Shown in pieces: positions 37,148-46,301 of a stretch of DNA of 64,000 nucleotides. The stretch is taken from assembly GCA_913063405.1 (NCBI GenBank), contig CAJXZB010000010.1:32073-96072 (forward strand), written 5' to 3'. The notes beneath the pieces were generated by a model that was not told where the DNA came from, did not search any database, and saw nothing but the letters and a program-made list of their open reading frames with translations. This stretch comes from an uncultured Ulvibacter sp. Lineage in GTDB: Bacteria > Bacteroidota > Bacteroidia > Flavobacteriales > Flavobacteriaceae. How positions within the stretch are numbered: position 1 is the stretch's first letter; each line of letters starts with the position of its first letter. A program made the position numbers and the translations under genes.

Positions 37148-37573
37148 ATGAAAATTGAAGCAATACAAGAAGATCTAATTGATGAATTTTCTATGTTCGA
37201 CGACTGGATGCAGCGATATGAGTATATGATTGACTTAGGAAAATCGTTACCTATTATTGATGAAAGTTTAAAAACAGAAGATCGACTCATTAAAGGATGT
37301 CAATCCAAAGTTTGGCTAAATGCCGAACTTAAGGGTAATCAAGTTGTATTTACGGCAGACAGTGATGCGATTATTACAAAGGGAATTATTGCCATTTTGA
37401 TACGTGTTTTTTCAAATCAGAAACCAGAAGATATTCTCGTTGCTAACACCAATTTTATTGATGAGATAGGCCTCAAAGAACATTTGTCCCCAACTCGGGC
37501 CAATGGACTGGTATCAATGATTAAACAACTCAAATTATATGCTATGGCGTATCAAGCCCAGCTAAAGAATTAA
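37148..37573 (+). CDS. sufE: Cysteine desulfuration protein SufE
   Basis: A 141-residue sulfur acceptor that takes persulfide from SufS. The acceptor Cys is in IKGCQSKVWL, and DDWMQRYEYMIDLGKSLP matches the N-terminal helix of the family. Located between the META lipoprotein and the SufT-like gene, 3 bp from the latter. Confidence 0.95.
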   Translation: MKIEAIQEDLIDEFSMFDDWMQRYEYMIDLGKSLPIIDESLKTEDRLIKGCQSKVWLNAELKGNQVVFTADSDAIITKGIIAILIRVFSNQKPEDILVANTNFIDEIGLKEHLSPTRANGLVSMIKQLKLYAMAYQAQLKN

Positions 37574-37576
37574 AAA

Positions 37577-37900
37577 ATGACAACAGAAATAGACACAACA
37601 GAACTAGGAGAAACGATCGTAAAAGTCTTGAAGACGATTTATGATCCGGAAATTCCCGTTGATATATATGAACTAGGTCTTATTTACGATGTATTTGTGA
37701 ATGAAGATTACGATGTTAAAATCTTAATGACTTTAACAACCCCCAATTGCCCAGTGGCAGAAACTTTACCCGTAGAAGTTGAAGACAAGGTGAAGTCCAT
37801 TAAATCTGTGAACGATGCTGAAGTCGAAATCACATTTGATCCACCTTGGAATCAAGATCTAATGAGTGAAGAAGCAAAATTGGAACTTGGCATGCTCTAA
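37577..37900 (+). CDS. SufT/MIP18-like Fe-S assembly factor (DUF59)
   Basis: A 107-residue MIP18-family protein. YDPEIPVDIYELGLIYDV and TLTTPNCPVAETLP, with the conserved Cys, are the family signature, and FDPPWNQDLMSEEAKLELG the typical end. In bacteria such proteins help to mature Fe-S proteins. It lies in the sufS-sufE unit, supporting that role. SufT is the usual name for the version linked to suf genes. Confidence 0.92.
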   Translation: MTTEIDTTELGETIVKVLKTIYDPEIPVDIYELGLIYDVFVNEDYDVKILMTLTTPNCPVAETLPVEVEDKVKSIKSVNDAEVEITFDPPWNQDLMSEEAKLELGML

Positions 37901-37932
37901 AATAGAATTAATTGTAAACAACCATCTCCCAA

Positions 37933-38439
37933 ATGGAAGGTCCAATAATAAATCGTGTCGCCAATAGCAAACTTGCCACTATAGATCTGGAAGACGTTTA
38001 CCCAGCGGGTGAACGGGTCTCTATTGATATATCTCAATGGTTATTTGAGGGTATTGTTCTTCACGAAAAGGACTTTAGAGAACAAGTAAAACAGCACAAC
38101 TGGAGTCAATACCGCGATTGCTATGTTGCGCTTATTTGTACTACGGGTGCAATAGTTCCTGGTTGGGCATATATGTTGATCTCCCTAGAACTCACTCCTT
38201 ATTCAAAAAGGAATACCGTGGGGTCACTGGAAATGCTTGAGAGTATTCTTTTTTCTGAAATAATTGAGAAACTAAATCTTGATGATTACAAAGACAAACC
38301 TGTCATTATAAAAGGATGTGCGCATAAACCCATTCCACAAAATGCATTTGTACTCCTATCACAGCGCCTACAGCCCATTGCAAAGAGTATAATGTACGGA
38401 GAAGCCTGTTCTTCCGTTCCTCTTTTTAAAAAAAAATAA
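37933..38439 (+). CDS. DUF2480 family protein
   Basis: A 168-residue cytoplasmic protein starting MEGPIINRVANSKL, of a family found in Bacteroidota, often near suf genes. It has no signal peptide or recognised catalytic motif. Conserved-looking parts are IDLEDVYPAGERVSIDIS, RDCYVALICTTGAIVPGWAYML and VIIKGCAHKPIPQNA, with Cys residues that might bind a metal or cluster (speculative). It ends the sufS group, 32 bp after the SufT-like gene. Confidence 0.85.
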   Translation: MEGPIINRVANSKLATIDLEDVYPAGERVSIDISQWLFEGIVLHEKDFREQVKQHNWSQYRDCYVALICTTGAIVPGWAYMLISLELTPYSKRNTVGSLEMLESILFSEIIEKLNLDDYKDKPVIIKGCAHKPIPQNAFVLLSQRLQPIAKSIMYGEACSSVPLFKKK

Positions 38440-38522
38440 GTATTTAATCGAATATACAGGCCTGTTTATCGAAACCTCTTTATTTATAATTTAGTAAACA
38501 CCTACTAAGTAAAAAGAAAATT

Positions 38523-38530
38523 TATTTTTG
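38523..38530 (+). promoter_or_regulatory. Possible -7 element before the DUF3078 gene
   Basis: TATTTTTG fits TAnnTTTG, 24 bp before the ATG at 38555. The sequence is T-rich, so chance is quite possible. Confidence 0.35.
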
Positions 38531-38554
38531 TAAAAAATTTTAACAAACAAAGAC

Positions 38555-39442
38555 ATGAAAAAACTTTTACTACTTATGGCTCTTTTTATCGCCCCGACAG
38601 TATTTTTCGCTCAGGACGCCGAGGAAGCGGAAACTCCAAAAGAAGGGTGGACTAGAGGAGGAAATGCAGCTCTTACTTTTAATCAATCTGCTTTTAATGA
38701 AGAGTGGACCGGTGGAGGTATTGGTAATCTTTCTGCCAATCTTCTTATAAATTATGACATGAACTTGTTAAAAGGCGATGTAATCTGGGACAATAAGTTG
38801 ATTGCAGATTACGGCGTAAACAAGAATTATGGAGATGATAGCTTCACTAAATCAAACGATAGAATTGAATTGAATTCTCTTGCTGGTAAAAAAGCTTGGG
38901 GGGAATATTGGTTCTATTCCGCTTATCTAAATGCTAAGACACAAATGGATAGAGGTGCTGATGGCGGAACTCATTTCTTCTCTCCAGCGTATTTTCAAGG
39001 AGGGCCAGGATTGCTTTGGAAAAAATCCGACAACCTTAATGTAAATATCTCCCCAGCAGCTGCAAAACTAATTGTAGTTCATAGTGAGTATACCGAGGTT
39101 GGGAACAATCAGGGGGTAATCGATGCCTTTAACCAGGCCGGTGGTTATTTTGGCGTTGATGCTAATGCTTCAACACGTTTCGAAGTAGGTGCAGCTTTAA
39201 GAGGATATTACAAATTAGATGTAATGAAGAATATTTCAATGGAGAATATTTTAGCTTTATATTCTAACTACCTTGAAGATCCACAAAATGTAGATCTTGA
39301 TTACACAATGAACTTAGTTATGTCAATTAACAAATACATTTCTGCAAACTTCGTATTTCAAACGATCTATGATGACAACGCAAACCGTAATGGTTTTCAA
39401 GTTAGAGAAGCATTTGGTATTGGAGTTAACGCAACATTCTAA
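38555..39442 (+). CDS. DUF3078 domain protein, probable outer-membrane beta-barrel
   Basis: A 295-residue exported protein (signal peptide ending FFAQ). EGWTRGGNAALTFNQSAFNEEWTGGG and the amphipathic strands to the C-terminal FGIGVNATF, ending in Phe, fit an outer-membrane barrel. DUF3078 is a Bacteroidota family of unknown function. It is monocistronic and is followed by a strong terminator shared with hflX. Confidence 0.88.
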   Translation: MKKLLLLMALFIAPTVFFAQDAEEAETPKEGWTRGGNAALTFNQSAFNEEWTGGGIGNLSANLLINYDMNLLKGDVIWDNKLIADYGVNKNYGDDSFTKSNDRIELNSLAGKKAWGEYWFYSAYLNAKTQMDRGADGGTHFFSPAYFQGGPGLLWKKSDNLNVNISPAAAKLIVVHSEYTEVGNNQGVIDAFNQAGGYFGVDANASTRFEVGAALRGYYKLDVMKNISMENILALYSNYLEDPQNVDLDYTMNLVMSINKYISANFVFQTIYDDNANRNGFQVREAFGIGVNATF

Positions 39443-39463
39443 TAATTACTTCAACAACTTATT

Positions 39464-39500
39464 AAGCCGTTTTCATACTGGTATGAAAACGGCTTTTTTT
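39464..39500. terminator. Bidirectional terminator between the DUF3078 gene and hflX
   Basis: A perfect 15-bp stem (AAGCCGTTTTCATAC with its complement) and a 2-base loop, followed by a T run on the plus strand; on the minus strand the flanking A residues give a shorter run. It overlaps the very end of hflX. Confidence 0.85.
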
Positions 39501-40713
39501 ATTTGGATTCTTCCGTATACTCGGTATATAAGAAGTTGTTATACGGAAACCGCGAGGCGTGTATGCTTTTTACTTTATCGTAGACGACCTTTCTAAACTC
39601 CTCGAAATTTTCTTTTTTCAAAGCAGAAATAAACACGGCATCACCACTTGTTCTCCCCATCCAAGTATTCTTCCAGTCTTCTAAGGTATAATGAACCTCG
39701 GTTCTTTCAGTTACCAAATCGTCCTCATCAATAGTTTCAGGTATATATTGATCTATTTTATTAAAAACCATCAACGTTGGTTTGTCTGCACCGCCAATTT
39801 CATCTAAAATCTTACTTACGGACGCGATATGATCTTCAAACGATTCGTGAGAAATATCTACTATATGGAGAAGTAAATCGGCCTCTCTAACTTCATCTAA
39901 CGTCCCTTTAAATGATTCTACCAACTGGGTAGGTAGTTTCCGAATAAAACCTACAGTATCGGTTAGTAAAAAGGGTAAATTCCCTATAACGACCTTTCGT
40001 ACAGTAGTATCGAGCGTAGCAAAGAGCTTATTCTCCGCAAAAACCTCACTCTTACTTATGGAGGTCATTAAAGTTGATTTCCCAACATTTGTATAACCAA
40101 CCAGTGCAACTCTAACTAATGCTCCACGATTTCCGCGTTGCACCTCCATCTGCCTGTCAATCTTGATCAGTTTTTTCTTTAACAGGGAAATTCGATCTCT
40201 TACAATACGTCGATCCGTTTCAATTTCGGTCTCCCCAGGTCCACGCATTCCAATACCTCCACGTTGTCGCTCTAAATGCGTCCACATTCCCGAAAGACGC
40301 GGTAATAAATACTGATACTGAGCTAATTCAACTTGCGTTCGTGCGTTCGAGGTTTGAGCCCTTTGCGCAAAAATATCGAGTATTAAATTGGTGCGATCCA
40401 ATATCTTACAATCCAAGATTTTTTGAATGTTTTTTTGCTGTCCAGGGGAAAGCTCATCATCAAAAATTACCACATCTATTTCGTTCGCTTCCACGTACTG
40501 ATGAACCTCTTCCATTTTGCCTGTACCAATAAATGTCTTTGGATTTGGAACGTCCATTTTCTGAACAAACCTCTTCAACACTTCCGCTCCAGCGGTATAA
40601 GCCAAAAACTCTAACTCATCCAAATATTCCTTCGATTTTTCACCTCCTTGTTGTTGCGTAATGACCCCAATTAGAATTGTTTTTTCGTACGCAATGTTTG
40701 ATTCTTCCAGCAT
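39499..40713 (-). CDS. hflX: GTPase HflX
   Basis: A 404-residue ribosome-associated GTPase. The N-terminal HflX domain (SPGQQKNIQKILDCKILDRTNLIL, QVELAQYQYLLPRLSG) is followed by the glycine-rich linker GGIGMRGPGETEIE and the G domain with G1 GYTNVGKST, G3 DTVGFI and G4 NKID. HflX splits stalled or hibernating ribosomes in other bacteria. The gene is single, with a TACCTTTG -7 box at 40730-40737. Confidence 0.95.
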   Translation of the reverse strand: MLEESNIAYEKTILIGVITQQQGGEKSKEYLDELEFLAYTAGAEVLKRFVQKMDVPNPKTFIGTGKMEEVHQYVEANEIDVVIFDDELSPGQQKNIQKILDCKILDRTNLILDIFAQRAQTSNARTQVELAQYQYLLPRLSGMWTHLERQRGGIGMRGPGETEIETDRRIVRDRISLLKKKLIKIDRQMEVQRGNRGALVRVALVGYTNVGKSTLMTSISKSEVFAENKLFATLDTTVRKVVIGNLPFLLTDTVGFIRKLPTQLVESFKGTLDEVREADLLLHIVDISHESFEDHIASVSKILDEIGGADKPTLMVFNKIDQYIPETIDEDDLVTERTEVHYTLEDWKNTWMGRTSGDAVFISALKKENFEEFRKVVYDKVKSIHASRFPYNNFLYTEYTEESK

Positions 40714-40729
40714 ATATTAAGTTATTCTA

Positions 40730-40737
40730 CAAAGGTA
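40730..40737 (-). promoter_or_regulatory. Possible -7 promoter element of hflX
   Basis: The minus-strand TACCTTTG fits TAnnTTTG, 17 bp before the hflX start. Confidence 0.45.
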
Positions 40738-40825
40738 CAAAACGCATTGCAAGGGTTTTTTGTAAATTAGTGAAACTAATTTCTATTTAAGTTAGAAATT
40801 AATATCGTATCTCATAAACTTAACA

Positions 40826-41797
40826 ATGACTAAAGACGCTTCAGAAAAAAGTATAAATCAATACACGCTAGCTTTCTACAATCTCGAAAACCTGTTTGAT
40901 ATCAAGAACGATCCAAACAAGATGGATGATGACTTTACCGAAAATTCCGATCGAAGATGGAACCAAAAACGTTTTAAGAAAAAAATTAGAAATTTAGGTC
41001 ATGTAATCCAGCAAATTGGATATCATGATATCCATCATCCGCCTGTTATAATAGGAGTTGCTGAGATCGAAAATGCTTTTGTTCTTCGAAAATTGGTGGA
41101 ATCAAAATTTTTAAAAGACAAAGAATATGATTTTGTTCATTTTGAATCACCAGATGAGAGAGGAATAGATACTGCATTGATCTATCGTAAAGAATATTTT
41201 AAAGTTATGGAAAAAAAGGCCGTCACGGTTCATTTACAAAACGAATTTGGGGAAAGAGACTTCACAAGAGATATTCTACACGTCAAAGGTGTTTTAGACA
41301 ATGAACAGGTGCATATTTTAGTGAATCATTGGCCTTCTCGCCGTTCTGGTGCCGAAGAGACATCCTATAAGCGTGTTGCGGCGGCGAAACAAAATAAAGA
41401 AGTAATTGCAGGGATTACCAAGGAAGACCCTGAAGCCAAAATAGTATTAATGGGAGACTTTAATGATGATCCGCGGAGTGAAAGCATTAGAAAATTAGTA
41501 GGTTTTGACCTTTACAACCCGATGGAGCTACTACATACCAAATATTCTGGAAGTTCTAGCTACCGAGGTAGTTGGAATTTATTTGATCAAATTATTATTT
41601 CCAATAATTTTTTACAACAGCATGGAAATAACTTCAGATTTAAAGAAGCGAAGATATTTAATGCCAAATCACTCACCGAATTTAAAGGGCGAAATAAAGG
41701 AAACCCCTTTAGAACCTTTATAGGAAGAAAATATATTGGTGGGATAAGCGATCATTTTCCAGTATACGCTGTTTTCTCAGTACATCCGAAAGACTGA
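40826..41797 (+). CDS. Endonuclease/exonuclease/phosphatase family protein, no signal peptide
   Basis: A 323-residue metal-dependent phosphodiesterase-fold protein. Catalytic pieces of the DNase I-like family are present: FYNLENLFD, GVAEIEN (metal Glu), RGIDTALIYR, VNHWPSRRSG (His), GDFNDDP (Asp/Asn) and ISDHFPVYAVF (final Asp-His). There is no signal peptide, in contrast to its paralogue at 46302, with which it shares the order of motifs throughout. It converges on the DUF5689 gene. The substrate (nucleic acid, nucleotide or lipid phosphate) is unknown. Confidence 0.9.
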   Translation: MTKDASEKSINQYTLAFYNLENLFDIKNDPNKMDDDFTENSDRRWNQKRFKKKIRNLGHVIQQIGYHDIHHPPVIIGVAEIENAFVLRKLVESKFLKDKEYDFVHFESPDERGIDTALIYRKEYFKVMEKKAVTVHLQNEFGERDFTRDILHVKGVLDNEQVHILVNHWPSRRSGAEETSYKRVAAAKQNKEVIAGITKEDPEAKIVLMGDFNDDPRSESIRKLVGFDLYNPMELLHTKYSGSSSYRGSWNLFDQIIISNNFLQQHGNNFRFKEAKIFNAKSLTEFKGRNKGNPFRTFIGRKYIGGISDHFPVYAVFSVHPKD

Positions 41798-41808
41798 TTC
41801 ATTTAAAT

Positions 41809-41840
41809 AAAAAAGACTCCCTAAATTAGGAAACTTTTTT
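41809..41840. terminator. Weak hairpin between convergent genes
   Basis: A 7-bp A/T-rich outer stem (AAAAAAG with CTTTTTT) and an imperfect inner part, between the stops at 41797 and 41857. It is likely to be a bidirectional terminator but not a strong one. Confidence 0.4.
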
Positions 41841-41856
41841 ATATTTAATGGAAAGG

Positions 41857-43272
41857 TTAGTTTCCAGTAACAACAATATTATCTACGTGATATCTTGTCG
41901 TTGCACTTGGATCCGATCCTTCATAAACGAATGCTATGTTTATCACACCATCTAAACAGGATATATTAAGTGGTCCAATATCGATGAAGTCTCCGAAACC
42001 ATCTGTCGGACCAACTGGCACAGTAACATCCAATAATTGCCAATCTGCTGTGGTTACATCTTCTGTAAAATTAGAGGACACCAGTGCGCTTAAAATAGTT
42101 CCATTGTCAAAAGCAGCCTGTATTTGAAAGCTTAGCTCTTCACCTGAGGTGCTATCCATATTGATCCCAGGTGTTACTAACCAAGTGTCAATGTCTGGCT
42201 CTCCACTACTAAAACCAGATACTTGTACATAATTATTCCCGCTAAAATCTCCAATTTCCCATACTTCGCTACCTCCACTTACATTTACATTTGTCCAACC
42301 AATAGCCTCATAATCTTCAATCGCATTGAATTGTTCAAAATTCTCACGATAAAATTCAGTTCCTCCTCCACTTGACGTCGTACAAGTCAATACATCAGGA
42401 TCACAACGATCTGTATTATCAAAATTTATTGATGTTGGATCATTAATAACTATATTAAAAACATCTCCAAAAAAGTTTTTCGTCAATACTGCATCCATAG
42501 TACCTCTTCCAGCAGGCAGTATCAAGCTTTTAAAATCTGCAAATGTACTTGTACTAAATATTGTACTTGAGCCGGTTGCACAGCTCTCTAAAATTCGTTC
42601 ACCGTCGAATTCATCTGACGATTCGTTAGCGTACGTTTTTGGGTTTGATCCAAGCACTTCGTTTCTATTGAATTGCACATCTGTTAAACGCACATATATG
42701 TTTGTTAAAACATCTGAGAAGTCAGAAATTGAAACTGGCAACGGAACAATTTCAGCGACCTCGTCATCACGAATCAAAAAATCTCTTTGATCAGATTCTG
42801 CCAATTGCTCTAGGTTACTTCCATCTTTGATACCAATGCTCAATACATCACTATCAAAACCTGCCGACAAACCAGTAACCTTTACAAATACTTTTCTTCC
42901 AAACTTATAGGTAGCCGAAAGTGGATTTGCATCGATTAACACTTTTATTCCAGTAGTTGGACTAGACGCTTTATCCTGAAGTAGTAATTCTTCAAAGAAG
43001 TTTCCTGCAAAATCGCTTGAAATAACATACCCAACAACATATTGGTCAACATCAGCTGGAAAGGTATGTATTGCATTATCATCTCCAATAGTAGTAATTG
43101 CAGTTTCTACTGCAGCACGCACACCACCCATCGTAAGTAATTGCCCTTGAGGCACATCAAAAGAGGTTATAACCAATGTTGGCGTCTCATATTCATCATC
43201 TTGCACACAAGAAACCACAACCATCGCTGCGAACAATAGTGCAAATAGTTTATAAAAATTTGTAGTTTTCAT
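41857..43272 (-). CDS. DUF5689 / choice-of-anchor J lipoprotein
   Basis: A 471-residue lipoprotein (lipobox VVSC, then VQDDEYETP). The first half, with VDQYVVGYVISSDFAGNFFEELLLQD and FGRKVFVKVTGLSAGF, is the OB-like DUF5689 domain. The second half (YRENFEQFNAIEDYEAIGWTN to TTRYHVDNIVVTG) is a jelly-roll of the choice-of-anchor J type. It follows the TonB receptor gene by 23 bp, an arrangement like the SusC/SusD pair, so it may be a surface-exposed partner of that receptor. The ligand is unknown; the nearby phosphodiesterase genes suggest a phosphate- or nucleotide-containing substrate (inference). Confidence 0.85.
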   Translation of the reverse strand: MKTTNFYKLFALLFAAMVVVSCVQDDEYETPTLVITSFDVPQGQLLTMGGVRAAVETAITTIGDDNAIHTFPADVDQYVVGYVISSDFAGNFFEELLLQDKASSPTTGIKVLIDANPLSATYKFGRKVFVKVTGLSAGFDSDVLSIGIKDGSNLEQLAESDQRDFLIRDDEVAEIVPLPVSISDFSDVLTNIYVRLTDVQFNRNEVLGSNPKTYANESSDEFDGERILESCATGSSTIFSTSTFADFKSLILPAGRGTMDAVLTKNFFGDVFNIVINDPTSINFDNTDRCDPDVLTCTTSSGGGTEFYRENFEQFNAIEDYEAIGWTNVNVSGGSEVWEIGDFSGNNYVQVSGFSSGEPDIDTWLVTPGINMDSTSGEELSFQIQAAFDNGTILSALVSSNFTEDVTTADWQLLDVTVPVGPTDGFGDFIDIGPLNISCLDGVINIAFVYEGSDPSATTRYHVDNIVVTGN

Positions 43273-43295
43273 ATTGTATAATTTGTTTTTTTATT

Positions 43296-46079
43296 TTAAA
43301 ACCTAACATAAACATTTGCGTAATAGGTAGTTCCATTTCCGAAGAAATAACGATTCCCAAAAATAGGAGTATCTCTATCTTGCTCCTCAACTTGTTGTCT
43401 ATAACTTGCTCTTCGAGAATCTTCAAACCCTCCAGTTCTAAAACCTTGATTTAATACATTATTAATTGTCGCAAAAAACCCAACATAATAATCTTTAACC
43501 CTCCAAGATTTTCCCCCCACTACATTAACCAAAAAGTAATCATCAAATTTTTCTTGTTGTAATAGTTCTCTTGCAATATCTTCGTTATAATCATTAAAAG
43601 GTTGGCCATCAAAATCTGTGTAAAAATCTGAAGTTCTTCTTAAATTACTAACATCCACATATGCGTTTGAATAATAGTTAGTAGTTACTCCAACCCACCA
43701 GAAATTAGGGTCACGGTATTCAAACCCTAGCTGATATGCTCTTTCTGGACCTCCTGAAACGTGATAGTTCTCCAAAGCCACTTCACGAACTCCTTGTGTA
43801 GAAATATCGTTTCCTTCTGAACCAAAATCATCTCCTGCCAAATACAAACTTGGATTGTTTGTATAAAGGTTTTGTCCAAAAGAAGCTGCCGCCTTAACTT
43901 TGAAAGGTGGTAAAACTTGAGCTTCAATTCCTAGCTCTGCACCTACATTCCTTTTGGTGATTCCAGTAACAATTTCTTGAACGAAGGCACTTGTTTCTTC
44001 ACTTCCTAAGGCGTTTTGCGTAAAGAAGAATCCAATATCTGTTTGATCCTGAAAACCTGCGTAATAACCAGTAAGACGAGCCTTCACAATTGGCGTTCTA
44101 AAAATATAACTTATATCTGCCGATTGTATTTTTTCATCAGATAGACCCACAACGATATCATTGTTCTGCCTCGCATTGGCAAACGTTGCTCGCATATTAG
44201 GAGCTTTGGTAAAATAACCCACATTTACATCAATTAAATGACGTCCTGTGATCTTATAAGTCGCTCCCCCTTTTACTCCATAATTTGTGAAATCAACTTT
44301 CTCGCTCGAACCAAGCGAACGATTTGCTTCTGGGAAGTAACCATTTTGATACAATCCTGTTCTTTGGTAATTCGTTTGTGATCCTGAAACTCCTAAGTAA
44401 AAGTCAACTTTATTGTACTTAAACTGAGTTTGTGCAAATCCTGAAATCACGCTCGCGTCTAGGTCATAACTATATTTATAACGCTCTCCTTCTTGTACAA
44501 TTCTATTTGGGTTTTGAAGATCACTGTTCGATTCTAGTCCTCCATCTCCAAAAGGATCAACATCAAGATAACTATTACCTCCTAATAAGTCTTTTAGTTC
44601 GGCAAAGTTTTCACTTTTTAAACTTCTATAGCTAATGCTTCCGTTTACAATACTATTTTCAGAAATACGTGTGTTTAAAATAGTGTTTAACGTAAGTTGG
44701 ATATCGTTAACTCTATCTTCTTGTATTGAATAGGTAGAATTTCCATTAGCAGCGTTTGCTGCATATAATGTACTCCAATCTATCTGACCATCATTAATAA
44801 ACTCTTGCTCGGCTTTATACGCCAGTTCAAAATCGTATGAAGTAGGATACCCATCTCTTAGAAAGTAACTAGGCAATCTCTGATAATAATTCCCTGCAGG
44901 ATTTCTATTACCACCATAGTCTAATCTTGTCTTTCCAATTTTACCAAACTGGTACCCGATATTGGTATTTAAGGTGGTGCTTTCACCAATATTCCAATAG
45001 TGATTTAGCAGTACAACTGGTTCCTGTATATCTCGTGTTCTGCTACTTCGTTTTTCATCTTCTTGATATCCCCAATTAGGATTGTATGTAATTCCTTTTA
45101 AGTCTCTAACTTCTTGAGTAATTGCCGTAGAACGTCCTCTTCGGTTTGGCGTATAAAAAGCCGTAAGATTTAAGCTATGAGCATCGTTTATCTTTTTCTC
45201 TACGGAACCGAAAAATGAATTGGCATCGTAAAAAGTTCCTTCCTGATATCCTTCAGGTCCATAACGTCTCGATAATAAAACCGAATAGGCCCAGCCCTCT
45301 TTTGTAAAACCACTATTGTAAGATCCCATCAAACGTCCACGATAACTTCTATTGGAAGTAGCGTAAGAGAGTCTTCCTCCTTTTCTATACTGAGACGCAC
45401 GCATCACTATATTCGTAGTTCCTGCAACATCTCCAAATGTATAATCATTGGCCTTCAATCCCATTGAAAACTCACGGTTACGCTGCACATCATTTAAACC
45501 ACCCCAATCTCCCCATTGCGGACGACCGTTGTATTGTTTGTTCATTTCTATTCCGTTGATAAGCACTTTACCGTTGGCGTTGTCAAATCCTCTGGGGCGA
45601 AAAAAAGTAGCGCTAAAATCGAAAGCTGCTGCATTTAAAAACACATCCCTAGAGGCAGACAGTAATCCAGACACATTAAAGGAAGTTCCCTCATCCCGAT
45701 CGAGCTCATTATCTAAAAGGCTAATAATCCCTATTTGTGCCTCAACCACAGTTAAATCCCATTCCAATAAAATTGGATCTAGATTAAGAGTCGTTCCGTT
45801 TTGAATAGTTACTCGAATGCGCTGCGAATTATAACCTTCTTTTGTGACGAGCAATACTTGTTCTCCCTGAGGAAGATTTGCACCAGTAATATTGAATAAT
45901 CCTTGCGTATCTGTAATCGTGCTGAAGCCGCTGGCCTGAATACCAACATTTACCTCCGATATTACTTCACTGGAATGTGTGTCGACCACCCTTCCTTTTA
46001 CTATTGCTTCTTGAGCAAAAAGTGAAAAGCCTCCCCTAAATGCTAAAGAAAGCATAAATACCCATCGCATTTTATTCAT
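43296..46079 (-). CDS. TonB-dependent receptor with carboxypeptidase-like N-terminal domain
   Basis: A 927-residue outer-membrane receptor. A signal peptide ending LFAQ precedes a carboxypeptidase-regulatory-like domain (AIVKGRVVDTHSSEVISEVNV), then the plug (FFRPRGFDNANGKVLINGIEMN) and a 22-strand barrel ending GTTYYANVYVRF. It imports a substrate with energy from TonB. The downstream DUF5689 lipoprotein is probably its partner. A perfect palindrome lies about 105 bp upstream in the divergent region shared with the secreted nuclease-family gene. Confidence 0.93.
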   Translation of the reverse strand: MNKMRWVFMLSLAFRGGFSLFAQEAIVKGRVVDTHSSEVISEVNVGIQASGFSTITDTQGLFNITGANLPQGEQVLLVTKEGYNSQRIRVTIQNGTTLNLDPILLEWDLTVVEAQIGIISLLDNELDRDEGTSFNVSGLLSASRDVFLNAAAFDFSATFFRPRGFDNANGKVLINGIEMNKQYNGRPQWGDWGGLNDVQRNREFSMGLKANDYTFGDVAGTTNIVMRASQYRKGGRLSYATSNRSYRGRLMGSYNSGFTKEGWAYSVLLSRRYGPEGYQEGTFYDANSFFGSVEKKINDAHSLNLTAFYTPNRRGRSTAITQEVRDLKGITYNPNWGYQEDEKRSSRTRDIQEPVVLLNHYWNIGESTTLNTNIGYQFGKIGKTRLDYGGNRNPAGNYYQRLPSYFLRDGYPTSYDFELAYKAEQEFINDGQIDWSTLYAANAANGNSTYSIQEDRVNDIQLTLNTILNTRISENSIVNGSISYRSLKSENFAELKDLLGGNSYLDVDPFGDGGLESNSDLQNPNRIVQEGERYKYSYDLDASVISGFAQTQFKYNKVDFYLGVSGSQTNYQRTGLYQNGYFPEANRSLGSSEKVDFTNYGVKGGATYKITGRHLIDVNVGYFTKAPNMRATFANARQNNDIVVGLSDEKIQSADISYIFRTPIVKARLTGYYAGFQDQTDIGFFFTQNALGSEETSAFVQEIVTGITKRNVGAELGIEAQVLPPFKVKAAASFGQNLYTNNPSLYLAGDDFGSEGNDISTQGVREVALENYHVSGGPERAYQLGFEYRDPNFWWVGVTTNYYSNAYVDVSNLRRTSDFYTDFDGQPFNDYNEDIARELLQQEKFDDYFLVNVVGGKSWRVKDYYVGFFATINNVLNQGFRTGGFEDSRRASYRQQVEEQDRDTPIFGNRYFFGNGTTYYANVYVRF

Positions 46080-46117
46080 AAGATGAACTAAAAATTCAGG
46101 GGGTTGATGAAGATATT

Positions 46118-46125
46118 CAAAGCTA
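46118..46125 (-). promoter_or_regulatory. Possible -7 promoter element of the TonB receptor unit
   Basis: The minus-strand TAGCTTTG matches TAnnTTTG, 39 bp before the receptor start. Confidence 0.4.
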
Positions 46126-46182
46126 CATTTTAAAAATGAATTAATTTCTATTTATAGTAAATGATGATTTAAAGAACTAGGG

Positions 46183-46214
46183 TACTAGTCTTGATTCGTG
46201 AATCAAGACTAGTA
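46183..46214. promoter_or_regulatory. Perfect 15-bp inverted repeat in a divergent intergenic region
   Basis: TACTAGTCTTGATTC and its exact complement are separated by two bases. There is no following T run on either strand, and it lies between two divergent starts, so an operator or a structured element is more likely than a terminator. Confidence 0.7.
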
Positions 46215-46301
46215 TAAAGTAATAAAACGACTTGTTTTCGATATTCTGAAACCTTTTTTATTAGTTTCATTACTTGTTTAATTCATTGAGGCACCATTTT
46301 T

